DNA from: Paenibacillus popilliae ATCC 14706
GTDB lineage: Bacteria > Bacillota > Bacilli > Paenibacillales > Paenibacillaceae
Reading direction: 5' to 3'
DNA: 50,495 nt
Assembly: GCF_000315235.1 (NCBI RefSeq)
Contig: NZ_BALG01000023.1
Location: 1 to 50,495, forward strand
Shown here: piece after piece, positions 18,081-26,096 of the stretch
How the letters are laid out: each line of letters starts with the position of its first letter
Position numbering within the stretch: the stretch's first letter is position 1
Translations under genes and position numbers: made by a program
The notes under the pieces: model-generated
The model's input: the letters and a program-made list of their open reading frames with translations, nothing else
Told to the model about the DNA's origin: nothing
Database searches by the model: none

Positions 18081-18590
18081 CTACGTGGAGCGGTTCTCTT
18101 CCGCGCCTGTATCCGCAGAACCTGTCAGTTGCCGGTATTCCATCAGCATGGCCACACGCCATGGAAGCAGCATCCCGAACGCCAAGATGAAGAAGATGGA
18201 CGCGCTCTGCGTCATCGAGACATACTGCTCCACGACATCATGCAGAATGAGCCGCAAAATCAACAGCGCGACGACGACCACGGTGAACATCGTAGAACGC
18301 TTCAAATAGACTTTCCCGTCGTTCACCTCGAACCGCGATGTGCGGATAAGCGGGTACGAGAAGCATACTGCACCGGCCACAAAAGCGGCACCCCCCCATG
18401 TCCACGGGATCCGCATCGCCGGTACGACAAACATGAGAAAGCCGAAGGCCATACCGACAGGCGGCATAATCATCTTCTGGGCGGATGTCGGCTTGTGGGA
18501 CGCGCGCAGGCGCAGCACGATGACCGCCGTCCCAGCCGCGAGCGATAGAAGCAGTGACATGAATTGCGACGATACCAGGGCATGTGACAT
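18081..18590 (-). CDS. ccdC: CcdC family membrane protein
   Basis: A 169-residue protein with about five transmembrane helices (FMSLLLSLAAGTAVIVL; PPVGMAFGFLMFVVPAM; GAAFVAGAVCFSYPL; FTVVVVALLILRLIL; FFILAFGMLLPW) and the polar segment LRASHKPTSAQKMIMPPVGM characteristic of the CcdC/DUF1453 family. Bacillus CcdC is encoded with cytochrome c biogenesis genes but is itself dispensable; its biochemical role is not known. Here it is a lone gene convergent with ktrB. I use the ATG at 18590, 7 bases after GAGGTG, rather than the one at 18596, which abuts it. Confidence 0.85.
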   Translation of the reverse strand: MSHALVSSQFMSLLLSLAAGTAVIVLRLRASHKPTSAQKMIMPPVGMAFGFLMFVVPAMRIPWTWGGAAFVAGAVCFSYPLIRTSRFEVNDGKVYLKRSTMFTVVVVALLILRLILHDVVEQYVSMTQSASIFFILAFGMLLPWRVAMLMEYRQLTGSADTGAEENRST

Positions 18591-18783
18591 GGTCATTCAC
18601 CTCAATAGACTAAAATAGAACCGGAGAGCAATCGTATCCCCCTCGGCGTCTATGACTTATTTTACACCAATATGACCTCGCTTACAAAAGATGCCCCATT
18701 TCGGGAATGTGAGGTTTAATAATGCCCAGCCTAAAATCGGTGAACCCGTAATGGATCGTTGCCGTCTGGGCGTGCAGCTCTGT

Positions 18784-19338
18784 TTATCCACGCGGCGGCT
18801 GCGGCCTCGCCCGACGTGTCGCGACTGCTTCATGCGGATCATCCGGCCAATAATGCTTGGGGTAGCGGCCTTTCAGATCTTTTTTGACTTCGAAGTAGGT
18901 GTTCTGCCAGAAGCTCGCCAAGTCCTGCGTGACTTGCACCGGACGCTGGGCCGGCGAGAGCAGGTGCAGCGTCAGCGGTACCGCACCGTTCGCGATGCGC
19001 GGCGTCTCCTTCCAGCCGAACGGCGAGCACCGGCCGAGCCGGATCACGGTAATCGATCAGGATTCGCGAACCGCTCGGCACCGTCATATGGGTCGGCGCT
19101 TCCCGCTCGAACTGCTGCCGCTTCTCCCACGGGAGCATCGCTTCGAGTGCCGCCGCGGCTCCAGCATTACGATGCGTTGGCCGCGAAGCCACGGCTCGTC
19201 CAGCAGCGCTAACGGCACGCGCGTCGTTTTGCCCGCCCCCGGCTCGGCGACGAGTACCGCCCCGACGGAAGCCAACAGGGCCTCCTTCAACGCGGGCAGG
19301 GCCTTCCCTATCGGCAATCGGTTCTGTTGCTCCACCAT
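18784..19338 (-). pseudogene. hrpB: ATP-dependent helicase HrpB, internally deleted remnant
   Basis: The first frame from ATG 19338 (SD TTGGAG) reads LPIGKALPALKEALLA and VLVAEPGAGKTTRVPLALL (Walker A GAGKTT) to VMLEPRR, the N-terminus of HrpB-type DExH helicases. After about 63 codons it jumps, in another frame, to LPWEKRQQFEREAPTHM, and then, after a further frame change, to [15 protein letters not shown] and [20 protein letters not shown], the HrpB C-terminal domain. Functional members are about 830 residues; some 600, including both helicase motif blocks II-VI, are gone. Clearly non-functional: an internal deletion plus at least one indel. Confidence 0.88.
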
Positions 19339-19540
19339 TCATTCACTCCAACTCCATGTCTGATTCCATTCACGGCTGCGGCAATCGGCAGCGTGACATA
19401 TTTTCCATAAAGCGTCCGGCTTATTTGAATCCATATCCAACCCCAACCTTCTTTTGTTTAGCAAATACAAGTTCATCATACCATCGCGTTTGTTGGGGCA
19501 AGGGCTGGATTCCTAGATAGGCCAGCGCAAACAGGCTCAC

Positions 19541-20833
19541 TCAATGCGCCGGGAAAAATACCATCTGCAGCGCGAAAATGACGCCGAAGACATAGAGGAT
19601 CGGGTGCACTTGCCGACCTTTGCCGCTGAACAGCTTGATGAGCGGATAAGTAATGAAGCCAATCGCGATTCCCGTGGCGATGCTGGATGTCAGCGGCATG
19701 CTGATCATGATAGCGAATGCCGGAAACGCATCATCGAATTGCTTCCATTGGATGCGGGCCAGCCCCTCCATCATGAAGCAGCCGACAATGATCAGCACCG
19801 GAGCGGTAATGGCCGGGAGCGAAGAGATCGCTTCAATAACCGGTGAGAAGAAAAGCGACAGGAAGAACAGCACGGCGACGACGGCCGAGGTCAAGCCGGT
19901 TCGCCCTCCTGCGGCCACGCCTGCCGTTGATTCCACATAGGCGCTGGACGGGGTCGTCCCCATCAGCGAGCCTGCCGTCGTCGCCAAGGCGTCAGCTAGC
20001 AGCGCCTGCTTCGCCCGCGGAAAAGAGTTGCCCTTCATCAGGCCCGCCTGCTCCGCGACGCCGATCATCGTGCCGGTCGTATCGAAGATCGTCACCAGCA
20101 GGAAGGCAAAGACGACCGTGTACAGCCCATGCGTAAAGACGCCTGGAATATCGATGTCGAACAACACCGGAGCCACCGGCAGCGCCACGACGCCCGTGAA
20201 CTTCATCAAGCCCATGAAGTACCCAATGACGGCTGTCAGCGCCATGCCGATAAATAAGGCGCCGTGCACCTTGCGGGCCATAAGGATAAGCGTAATGAAC
20301 AGACCCGCTAGCGTTAGTATCGTGACTGGCTGGTGCAGGTCGCCGAAAGCGACCATCGTCGATTCGTTGGCCACCACAATGCCGGATGATTTCAAGCCGA
20401 TAAATGCGATGAATAACCCGATACCTGCCGTGATGCCGAACTTGAGCGGCACCGGGATCGACTCAATCAACGTCTCGCGCAGCTTCGTAAAGGTAAGCAG
20501 CAGGAATAGAATCCCCGCCAGAAACACCGTGCCGAAGACAGTCTGATAGCTGACGCCTTGCGAAGCGACCACAGAGGTGAAGTACGCATTCATTCCCATA
20601 CCCGGCGCGACGGCGATCGGATGATTCGCCGCCAGAGCCATGGTCAATGTCCCGATAATGGCGGAGATGACCGTTGCCGTAAATACCTGTTGGAACGGCA
20701 CCCCTGCCCCCGACAAAATAGCTGGGTTGACGACGACAATATATACCATCGTCAAGAACGTGGTAAGTCCCGCTGTCATCTCGGTACGGGCATTCGTGCC
20801 ATGTTCTTTTAATTTGAACCACTTTTCTATCAT
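19541..20833 (-). CDS. NCS2-family purine permease (AzgA/PbuG-like)
   Basis: A 430-residue transporter of the NCS2 family, AzgA-like branch (adenine, guanine, hypoxanthine or xanthine uptake with protons). Twelve or so hydrophobic segments; signatures include NHPIAVAPGMGMNAYFT (helix 3), TAGIGLFIAFIGLK, VFAFLLVTIFDTTGTMIGVAEQAGL with the substrate-binding Asp-Thr-Thr, and TTPSSAYVESTAGVAAGGRTGL. The ATG at 20833 follows GGAG by 8 bases. Single gene; purine preference is not readable. I looked for a purine aptamer in its leader and found none, in contrast to the gene at 13254. Confidence 0.9.
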   Translation of the reverse strand: MIEKWFKLKEHGTNARTEMTAGLTTFLTMVYIVVVNPAILSGAGVPFQQVFTATVISAIIGTLTMALAANHPIAVAPGMGMNAYFTSVVASQGVSYQTVFGTVFLAGILFLLLTFTKLRETLIESIPVPLKFGITAGIGLFIAFIGLKSSGIVVANESTMVAFGDLHQPVTILTLAGLFITLILMARKVHGALFIGMALTAVIGYFMGLMKFTGVVALPVAPVLFDIDIPGVFTHGLYTVVFAFLLVTIFDTTGTMIGVAEQAGLMKGNSFPRAKQALLADALATTAGSLMGTTPSSAYVESTAGVAAGGRTGLTSAVVAVLFFLSLFFSPVIEAISSLPAITAPVLIIVGCFMMEGLARIQWKQFDDAFPAFAIMISMPLTSSIATGIAIGFITYPLIKLFSGKGRQVHPILYVFGVIFALQMVFFPAH

Positions 20834-21519
20834 GAAGTTTGCTCCTTCCTTGCCTTGCGCATTGCGCACTTTCGTGTCCTGGCCCAAAACTGATTTTTTG
20901 TCAATGACATTGTCGATTCATTCGCCTTTTCGTCGGAAATTACCCAGGAAATGCTGTTGCGATTCTATCCCCCGCCCCGAAAACGAACAATATGTACAAG
21001 CCATTCCTCGCGCTTGCCAGCTAGGCTCATCCTCTGTTGAAAGCAGTTAGTCTAGTATTCCATGGCGCAGCACCAACCCATTCATTCCATGTATACGATT
21101 GCGATTGTGTGTTCTCTTGTCCCCCGGCCTCGTTCCTATCCTGTTCATTCAACCTCCGAGGTGCGCCGCTCACCTCAAAGACCGCTCCGTTCATCGCATA
21201 ATCAGGCACGGCATGAAGTCCGTTATCAGACGAATGCTTCACATAACGTACTCAATAATATATCCAGTAATCCAATACGATCAGCACACAGGCTACGCCG
21301 CTCAAGCAGGCATCCTGCTTGGGCGCGCAGCCCACTTCCATTTACAGATTGGACAGGGTAGATCTACAATATTCGCTAGCTGCGCTTGCTTTTGCCGGGA
21401 CGGTGTTCTGCGAGCCACAGCTTGGACAGATCATCCGCCGCCGAGGCGAAAGCAGAGACTGGACGCTAGCCGTCACTCCGCGCGCCCCGCTCCAGTTCGT
21501 CAGAGGAATGCCGCGGCGC
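20834..21519. other. Intergenic, no supported gene
   Basis: About 690 bases without a convincing gene. A minus-strand TTGACA (about 20903) lies upstream of the permease, but no good -10 follows at 17 bases. Around 21340-21440 short minus-strand frames carry CPSC and CPIC zinc-knuckle-like pieces in two different frames, perhaps a frameshifted zinc-ribbon relic. Confidence 0.4.
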
Positions 21520-21549
21520 AAAAAAACACCCTCATTAGAAATGAGGGCG
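21520..21549 (-). terminator. Rho-independent terminator
   Basis: Minus strand GCCCTCATT, TCT loop, AATGAGGGTG and seven T, directly after the small gene ending at 21557. Confidence 0.9.
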
Positions 21550-21556
21550 AAACGCT

Positions 21557-21820
21557 TTATAAAAATCTCCTTCTCGGAATGCGGCGTCTTGTCTCCAGCA
21601 GCACGATGGCCAGCAGGTCGAACAGGACGAGCGGCAGTATGAACGGGGCAAAGGAGGTGTGCACTTTATTCGCATACATCACGGAACTCACTTTGAGGTA
21701 GACCCTCTTTTTATCCACCTTCACGATTTTTCCGACAAATACATTGCCATTTTTTGTCGTAATGCTGACCTGCTTGTTCAGGCACTGGACGCATTTTCTG
21801 TGCTTGGATACGGCAGGCAT
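21557..21820 (-). CDS. Small membrane-associated protein, unknown
   Basis: An 87-residue protein. Residues 1-50 look like a small beta-barrel (KQVSITTKNGNVFVGKIVKVDKKRVYLKV), a pattern of Sm-like or DUF2642-type modules, with two Cys (RKCVQC). Residues 58-76 form a hydrophobic segment (FILPLVLFDLLAIVLL), followed by an Arg-rich tail, so the protein is probably membrane-bound with the tail inside. GGGAGG 7 bases before the ATG and an excellent terminator after the stop support a real single-gene unit. Small spore- or envelope-associated proteins in Bacilli can look like this, but I cannot name the family. Confidence 0.7.
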   Translation of the reverse strand: MPAVSKHRKCVQCLNKQVSITTKNGNVFVGKIVKVDKKRVYLKVSSVMYANKVHTSFAPFILPLVLFDLLAIVLLETRRRIPRRRFL

Positions 21821-21920
21821 CGATTGACCTCCCTTGTGCTTTTGTTGAGACCAGTGTATGCCGGCTGCCGGGGAAGCGTGTGGGCCAGGGCTGTTGCAGG
21901 GCCATAGGTATCCAAATGAC

Positions 21921-22127
21921 CTATAACTCCTTACTAAGTGACGCTAGGGAAAATATTTGATCGCAAGTACTGCATCTGTAATAGATGCCAAGCTTGTTGG
22001 CTGGCCTAACATCCCCCTTGCCAAGCTCCACACGCTGTAGCATTTCTTTACAGATCGAACATCTCTTTTCCCTGAAAAGAAAGTAAGATAGCTCTTTTGC
22101 CGAAAATTCTATCTCAAAGGAAGTCAT
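21921..22127 (-). CDS. Small zinc-ribbon-like protein, unknown
   Basis: A 68-residue protein with two Cys pairs spaced as in zinc ribbons: CSIC at about residues 23-26 and CSTC at about 52-55, separated by 25 residues with YYRC just before the second pair. AAGGAG stands 10 bases upstream of the ATG at 22127. Function unknown; it may bind nucleic acid or protein through a single zinc. It lies between a small membrane protein gene and an IS200/IS605 remnant. Confidence 0.6.
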   Translation of the reverse strand: MTSFEIEFSAKELSYFLFREKRCSICKEMLQRVELGKGDVRPANKLGIYYRCSTCDQIFSLASLSKEL

Positions 22128-22225
22128 CCGTTGCGTTCTCCTTCAATTTCAAAAATTGAACCTCTCATGGCTAAAGCCACGAGATTCTTGGGTAGTCCGT
22201 TCTACTGAGCAGAATGAATACATGA

Positions 22226-22544
22226 TTACCACCAAGCTATCCCCGTAGCTCTTGATTTCGCAAAACGAACAAGTCCAAGTTTAGGGAGTTTGATTTTGTT
22301 TCCGTCAATCGCAATATTTTCGTTTGTATGTTTGGTCGTGTAAGATTGTACCTTGTTATTTTTAGACTTGAAGCGAGGTGTATCATTTTGTTTCTTAAAG
22401 AAACGTTCAAACGCATCGGTAAGATTCTTAAGTGATAACTGCAAGTGATTGAATTACAAAACGAGAGCAGCCGATTGTTTTAGCAATTAAGATTTCTTTC
22501 TTATTTGGATAGATGCGAAACTTATATACTTTGTTTACAATCAT
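22226..22544 (-). pseudogene. tnpB: TnpB remnant (IS200/IS605)
   Basis: From the ATG at 22544 (SD GAGGTG) the frame reads VNKVYKFRIYPNKKE, the TnpB N-terminus, and stops after 38 codons at 22428. A second frame continues with LQLSLKNLTDAFERFFKKQ to FAKSR, then ends in unrelated residues. About 40 residues between the two parts and the whole RuvC and zinc-finger region are missing. Not functional. Confidence 0.85.
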
Positions 22545-22550
22545 TGCTTT

Positions 22551-22691
22551 TCACCTCACTTTTTGATTTTGGATGTATTGTCGTATTTGCGCTTCCACAT
22601 GTTCACTTACGGTTGCCACAAAGTAAGACTTTGTGGCAATATGGTATTGGATAGAGTACACATATCCTCTACCATGTTTGACTTCTGCCAT
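22551..22691 (-). pseudogene. tnpA: TnpA (Y1 transposase) remnant with in-frame central deletion
   Basis: A 46-codon frame with its own ribosome binding site joins the TnpA N-terminus (MAEVKHGRGYVYSIQYHI) directly to its C-terminus (SYFVATVSEHVEAQIRQYIQ). The HUH metal-binding motif and probably most of the active site are lost. It remains in frame, so a short peptide could be made, but it cannot be a transposase. It is followed by tnpB after 6 bases. Confidence 0.85.
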
Positions 22692-23019
22692 GCTATCCAC
22701 CTCAATTATAGGATAACATATGTCAAATGTCTTTCAAGTTTTAACCGCTAAATATCATTGTTTTTGTCAATAGATAAGTCAACATACGTCGGACCATAAA
22801 GATGGCAACAAGCCATCCCTTGTCCGAAGCCGAGAAGACTCATGACTGAAGTCACGAGTCTTCTCGGCTAAATCATAAAACAGACCTGGTCTTGATTTAT
22901 CCGTTTCTTCATATTATCAGTATATCAGTTATGATATTATAAAATAAGGGAAATTCATAATTTGTTCTCGGGAAAGGTAACTTCTTGTAGGAAAGGCGGG
23001 ATTCCCCCCCGAATGAAGG

Positions 23020-23460
23020 GGGCACCGGCGCTTGCGAAGGATCGAGCTCGGCGGCAATTTATGCACGTTGAATCTACTGCATGGCGCGGAATACATGCCC
23101 GATTTGCAGTGGGCCGGGGCATTTCAAGGCTGACGTTGACGGCAAGAGGAAACGGTTGTACGCGTCTGTTATGGTACTCGGCTACTCCAAACTGTAGGAT
23201 CTCCACCGCCAAGTGCGTCACTGCTTAATACCTTCGCCAACCAACGCCTGCACGGGACAACATTCCGGGTGCCGGCGGAGATGCGGAAAGAGGAAACGCT
23301 GGTCCCAGTCACCGCGATCACCTTCGCACACGCAGAGCAGCACCAGCGGAAGGGTTCCAGCGACGGTTACGTCTCCTTCGAGGCGAACCGGTACACCGTT
23401 CCGTTTCCGTATATCAGCTCCATCGTGGAGGTTCAGGACGAGAAGAACGGCAGCCTATAG
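23020..23460 (+). pseudogene. istA: IS21-family transposase IstA remnant
   Basis: Fragments in different plus-strand frames: KADVDGKRKRLYASVMVLGYS (the IstA DDE domain) around 23130-23185, and LNTFANQRLHGTTFRVP continuing to VSFEANRYTVPF and VEVQDEKNG (the C-terminal domain) at about 23224-23460. The roughly 100 residues between are deleted and the N-terminus is missing. The remnant stops 60 bases from the end of the last gene of the injection-system cluster. Confidence 0.75.
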
Positions 23461-23520
23461 GATGGTCATTCCATATTCGCCATTACTGAACTTCTTGCAA
23501 GGTTTCTCTCCCCTGTTCTG

Positions 23521-25068
23521 CTATTGCCTTGACTTCATGGACAATTTGAGCTTCTCTACTACATCTTCTACCGGTAACTGATTTCGGAATAAGCGAGCTT
23601 TCGTGAACACTTTGCCGGACTGCGTGCTTTCCTTTCCTGCCGGTGAACTAGGCACTGGGGATTTGGTAAATCCCTGTACCGTCACATGACCTCCCTTAAT
23701 ATCGGTATCGCCATCCAACACCATACTGCTCGCTCCGCTCAAGAGATAGACAGCCTCTTTGGCCCGTATATCGAACCTTTTATCGGCTTCTAACGCGATA
23801 TCTTTGTCCGCATGAAGAATGATAGCGTCCTGGCTATGAAGCTCAATGCCTTCGCTCTCATGCAGCTTCACGAAAACGTGCTCCTCCTGAGCCGTCATCC
23901 TCAGTTCATTGCCACTGAACTTGATCTCCTTTCCAGAGGGATTGCCCCAGTATTTCTCATTAGGTTGTTCCAGCTTCGGGGAATTCCCTTCTTGACGAAG
24001 AGAGGAGCGAACAAAGGACTCTTCCTCCCGATGGTTCGGGACATACAGTTGGACGGAGTCCCCAATCTGGGGCATACAATAGAGGCCTGTCTTTCCCCCT
24101 GTGACATAGGGAGAAGAATAAGGAAACCAACATGCATCCTCTTGTGTCTGTACATCGTCTATATTCAAATGGAGCTTCACTTTATCTTGTGCAGCGTCTA
24201 TTACTTTTCCTTCCAGGGAAGCGCCTCGAATAGACTCGTTGCATATCGGTTGCCAATGGCTATCTACTTCGGCTTGTAAAATATATTCATGAGTAAGCAT
24301 ACCACCATCCAAAAGGGATGTAGCACCGGTAACAATCAGTGGCTTGTTCTTGAATAGAATCCGATCTCCAAGTTGATAATAACGTTTCGTTACAATGGAG
24401 TACCTGGTGACGCCCTCTTCCTCCTGTCCATAAGGATTCAGCGATCGAAACACCTGATAGTTCGAAATATCGAGAGAATCGGATTTGCTCTCAGACAGTC
24501 CGACCCAGAGCTTCGGGCAATCGGCTGTCGCCTCCGGAATAAGAACCGTCCCGAATCGGGAAGCCATACGTTTGAGGAACTGCCAGTCGGTTTCCTGGTA
24601 CTGAACCGTGAATTGATCAAGCGACGCATGGTTAAATGTCAGATCAATAAAATCGGAGCCAGCGTAATCGGACAGAATCTGTTGAACCAATTCCTCGTAC
24701 CGCATTTTATGATTCTGAAAGGAACGCGTTTTCGGCTTTACATCCAGACGATAGGAATGGGAGACCGCCTCCATCTCCAGATGATAGACGCCTCTAACGG
24801 CCTTAACCGCAATATCAGAGATGATCCCATGGAACAAGGTGCGAATAACGTCTCCCTCATCAGATAACTCGCGGATTTCAATTGTGTCCGTAGCGCTAGC
24901 CATATCGACGCAGCTTTCTTTTTTCTCTTCGGGAACAATCGCGGTAAGCAACATGCGCGCATGCTCGTTCACTTTCCTTTCAATTCGAAGCGTACTGAGG
25001 GTCTGTACCTCGTATGGTGACACAAGCTGTATATTCCGGTACCCTGCAAGCTTGGTTGATGTACTCAC
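23521..25068 (-). CDS. VgrG-like spike protein 1 (gp27/gp5 type)
   Basis: A 515-residue spike protein. Residues about 1-270 are a gp27-like hub (conserved TVQYQETDWQFLKRMASRFGT at about 150-172), then an OB-fold gp5-like segment (SLEGKVIDAAQDKVKLHLNI, then PYVTGGKTGLYCMPQIGDSVQLYVP), then a beta-helix tip (about 380-465) ending in DIKGGHVTVQGF. A non-repetitive tail of about 45 residues follows (KSPVPSSPAGKESTQSGKVF and onward), absent from the second spike protein; it could be an effector-binding or cargo segment. It starts at GTG 25068 with GGGGGGGA upstream and is the last gene of the cluster. In injection systems such trimers cap the tube and pierce the target membrane. Confidence 0.85.
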   Translation of the reverse strand: MSTSTKLAGYRNIQLVSPYEVQTLSTLRIERKVNEHARMLLTAIVPEEKKESCVDMASATDTIEIRELSDEGDVIRTLFHGIISDIAVKAVRGVYHLEMEAVSHSYRLDVKPKTRSFQNHKMRYEELVQQILSDYAGSDFIDLTFNHASLDQFTVQYQETDWQFLKRMASRFGTVLIPEATADCPKLWVGLSESKSDSLDISNYQVFRSLNPYGQEEEGVTRYSIVTKRYYQLGDRILFKNKPLIVTGATSLLDGGMLTHEYILQAEVDSHWQPICNESIRGASLEGKVIDAAQDKVKLHLNIDDVQTQEDACWFPYSSPYVTGGKTGLYCMPQIGDSVQLYVPNHREEESFVRSSLRQEGNSPKLEQPNEKYWGNPSGKEIKFSGNELRMTAQEEHVFVKLHESEGIELHSQDAIILHADKDIALEADKRFDIRAKEAVYLLSGASSMVLDGDTDIKGGHVTVQGFTKSPVPSSPAGKESTQSGKVFTKARLFRNQLPVEDVVEKLKLSMKSRQ

Positions 25069-25095
25069 AAAATCCCCCCCCTATTGAGTATCATT

Positions 25096-25533
25096 CTAAT
25101 TCTGCCCATCATTCTCAACCTTTATCTGCCCGCAAAACATGCACATGTTCGTTGAATCATTCAATAAAGAAGGGACATTGTCAACTCGTTTATCCGTTTT
25201 GCCGCCGAGCCAAGGTATCGTAATCATCGGCATACACGGCATCCGTTGGAGTACGCCGTTGTTGGCTGCCGTAGCCGCGGCGACGACGGGGTTCTGCATG
25301 CTCCCGCATGTTCCAAATGGCATGATGTTCACATTAGGGATATAATCCATAATATTCATAAGGGGCTTCCCTTTGATAAAGACGCCATGGCTCATCGGCG
25401 AGCTCAGACGGCTTGACTGTGAACCGAAGCTGCAGCTTATTGTCGCTCCAGCGACAACATAGCTTTTCTTTTGGCCGCTGCCAGCTTGAGGAGCCATTTC
25501 TATCTTGTTTTTCCCCGATTTGCCCGAACTCAT
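25096..25533 (-). CDS. DUF4280 PAAR-like spike tip protein
   Basis: A 145-residue DUF4280 protein. Recognisable family features: YVVAGATISCSFGSQSSRL, NIMPFGTCGS, NPVVAAATAANNGVLQRMPC and MPMITIPWLGGK, ending with a Cys pair MCMFCGQI. DUF4280 proteins have a PAAR-like fold and in contractile systems sharpen the VgrG tip; conserved cysteines may bind a metal. The ATG at 25533 is 8 bases after GGGAGG. It stands 28 bases before the VgrG-like gene and 26 after the gene at 25559, consistent with one tip assembled with one spike. Confidence 0.88.
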   Translation of the reverse strand: MSSGKSGKNKIEMAPQAGSGQKKSYVVAGATISCSFGSQSSRLSSPMSHGVFIKGKPLMNIMDYIPNVNIMPFGTCGSMQNPVVAAATAANNGVLQRMPCMPMITIPWLGGKTDKRVDNVPSLLNDSTNMCMFCGQIKVENDGQN

Positions 25534-25558
25534 CTTCATCGCCTCCCGTTTCCAATTG

Positions 25559-26083
25559 CTACACTTCATCCACCTTGGTTAGCTTCAGTCCGTGGAAGTC
25601 TCGCCTCAAAATGCTTTCTGCCAATATTAAGTTCACGACTAGAATCGTTTCATAGACGCCATCGATTTGGAAAAATGGGGCATCCCCGGCCATGTCCCTT
25701 CTAATTACAGACCGTTTGAGTGTGCCATTGCAGTGATACTCGCTCTTATGGGATAAACAATCGATGCGCTGCGGCAGTGTAATCCAATACACTTCCTGCC
25801 TCATCCGGGTGAAGTCGACCAGTCCCACGGGGTGATAGTACCGCCGTGGCAGAAACTTCTCAATCAACTGCTTGAGCTTATTGGACAAGAGAGGGATCGG
25901 CCGTTCAATAAAATCAACATATTCGATTTGTTCGCGGTCAGAGACAGGGAACTGCAAACTCATTTCTTTCAGTTCGTCAACCTGAGCTTCATCAAAAATG
26001 TCTTTGGGAATGGCCTTTCTTATGCCAACAGGTTCAATGGCATCCAGGATGCGATCATCCTGGGAGAGGATAAAGTAACTCAT
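25559..26083 (-). CDS. Uncharacterised protein, possibly Imm11/DUF1629-like
   Basis: A 174-residue soluble protein with no signal peptide or membrane segment. The layout (MSYFILSQDDRILDAIEPVG at the start; central FLPRRYYHPVGLVDF and YWITLPQRIDCLSHK; C-terminal ILVVNLILAESILRRDFHGLKLTKV) resembles Imm11/DUF1629-type immunity proteins by my reading; this is tentative. The gene lies 14 bases after the pentapeptide-repeat gene and directly before the PAAR-like gene, where effector-immunity or adaptor genes usually sit. AAGGAG 9 bases before the ATG at 26083. It could equally be an effector loading adaptor. Confidence 0.65.
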   Translation of the reverse strand: MSYFILSQDDRILDAIEPVGIRKAIPKDIFDEAQVDELKEMSLQFPVSDREQIEYVDFIERPIPLLSNKLKQLIEKFLPRRYYHPVGLVDFTRMRQEVYWITLPQRIDCLSHKSEYHCNGTLKRSVIRRDMAGDAPFFQIDGVYETILVVNLILAESILRRDFHGLKLTKVDEV

Positions 26084-26096
26084 GCTCCGTGTCTCC

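Larger units (their letters stand above)
22160..22870 (-). mobile_element. IS200/IS605-type element, internally deleted
   Basis: The element is bounded by two related subterminal hairpins. At 22164-22183 the stem-loop is CTCATGGCTAAAGCCACGAG; at 22829-22868 the same CTCATG/CACGAG stem has GACTGAAGTC instead of GGCTAAAGCC, a compensatory change, inside a longer arm CCGAGAAGA/TCTTCTCGG. Between them lie truncated tnpA and tnpB, both with intact start regions and missing centres. IS200/IS605 elements transpose as single strands and recognise such hairpins, so this about 0.7 kb derivative could still be mobilised in trans by a TnpA elsewhere. Exact ends are estimated. Confidence 0.75.

Noticed and set aside
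19541-21100. Possible purine riboswitch before the NCS2 permease
   Set aside because: Searched the leader for the TCTACC and GACTA core motifs and P2/P3 loops; none in proper arrangement.
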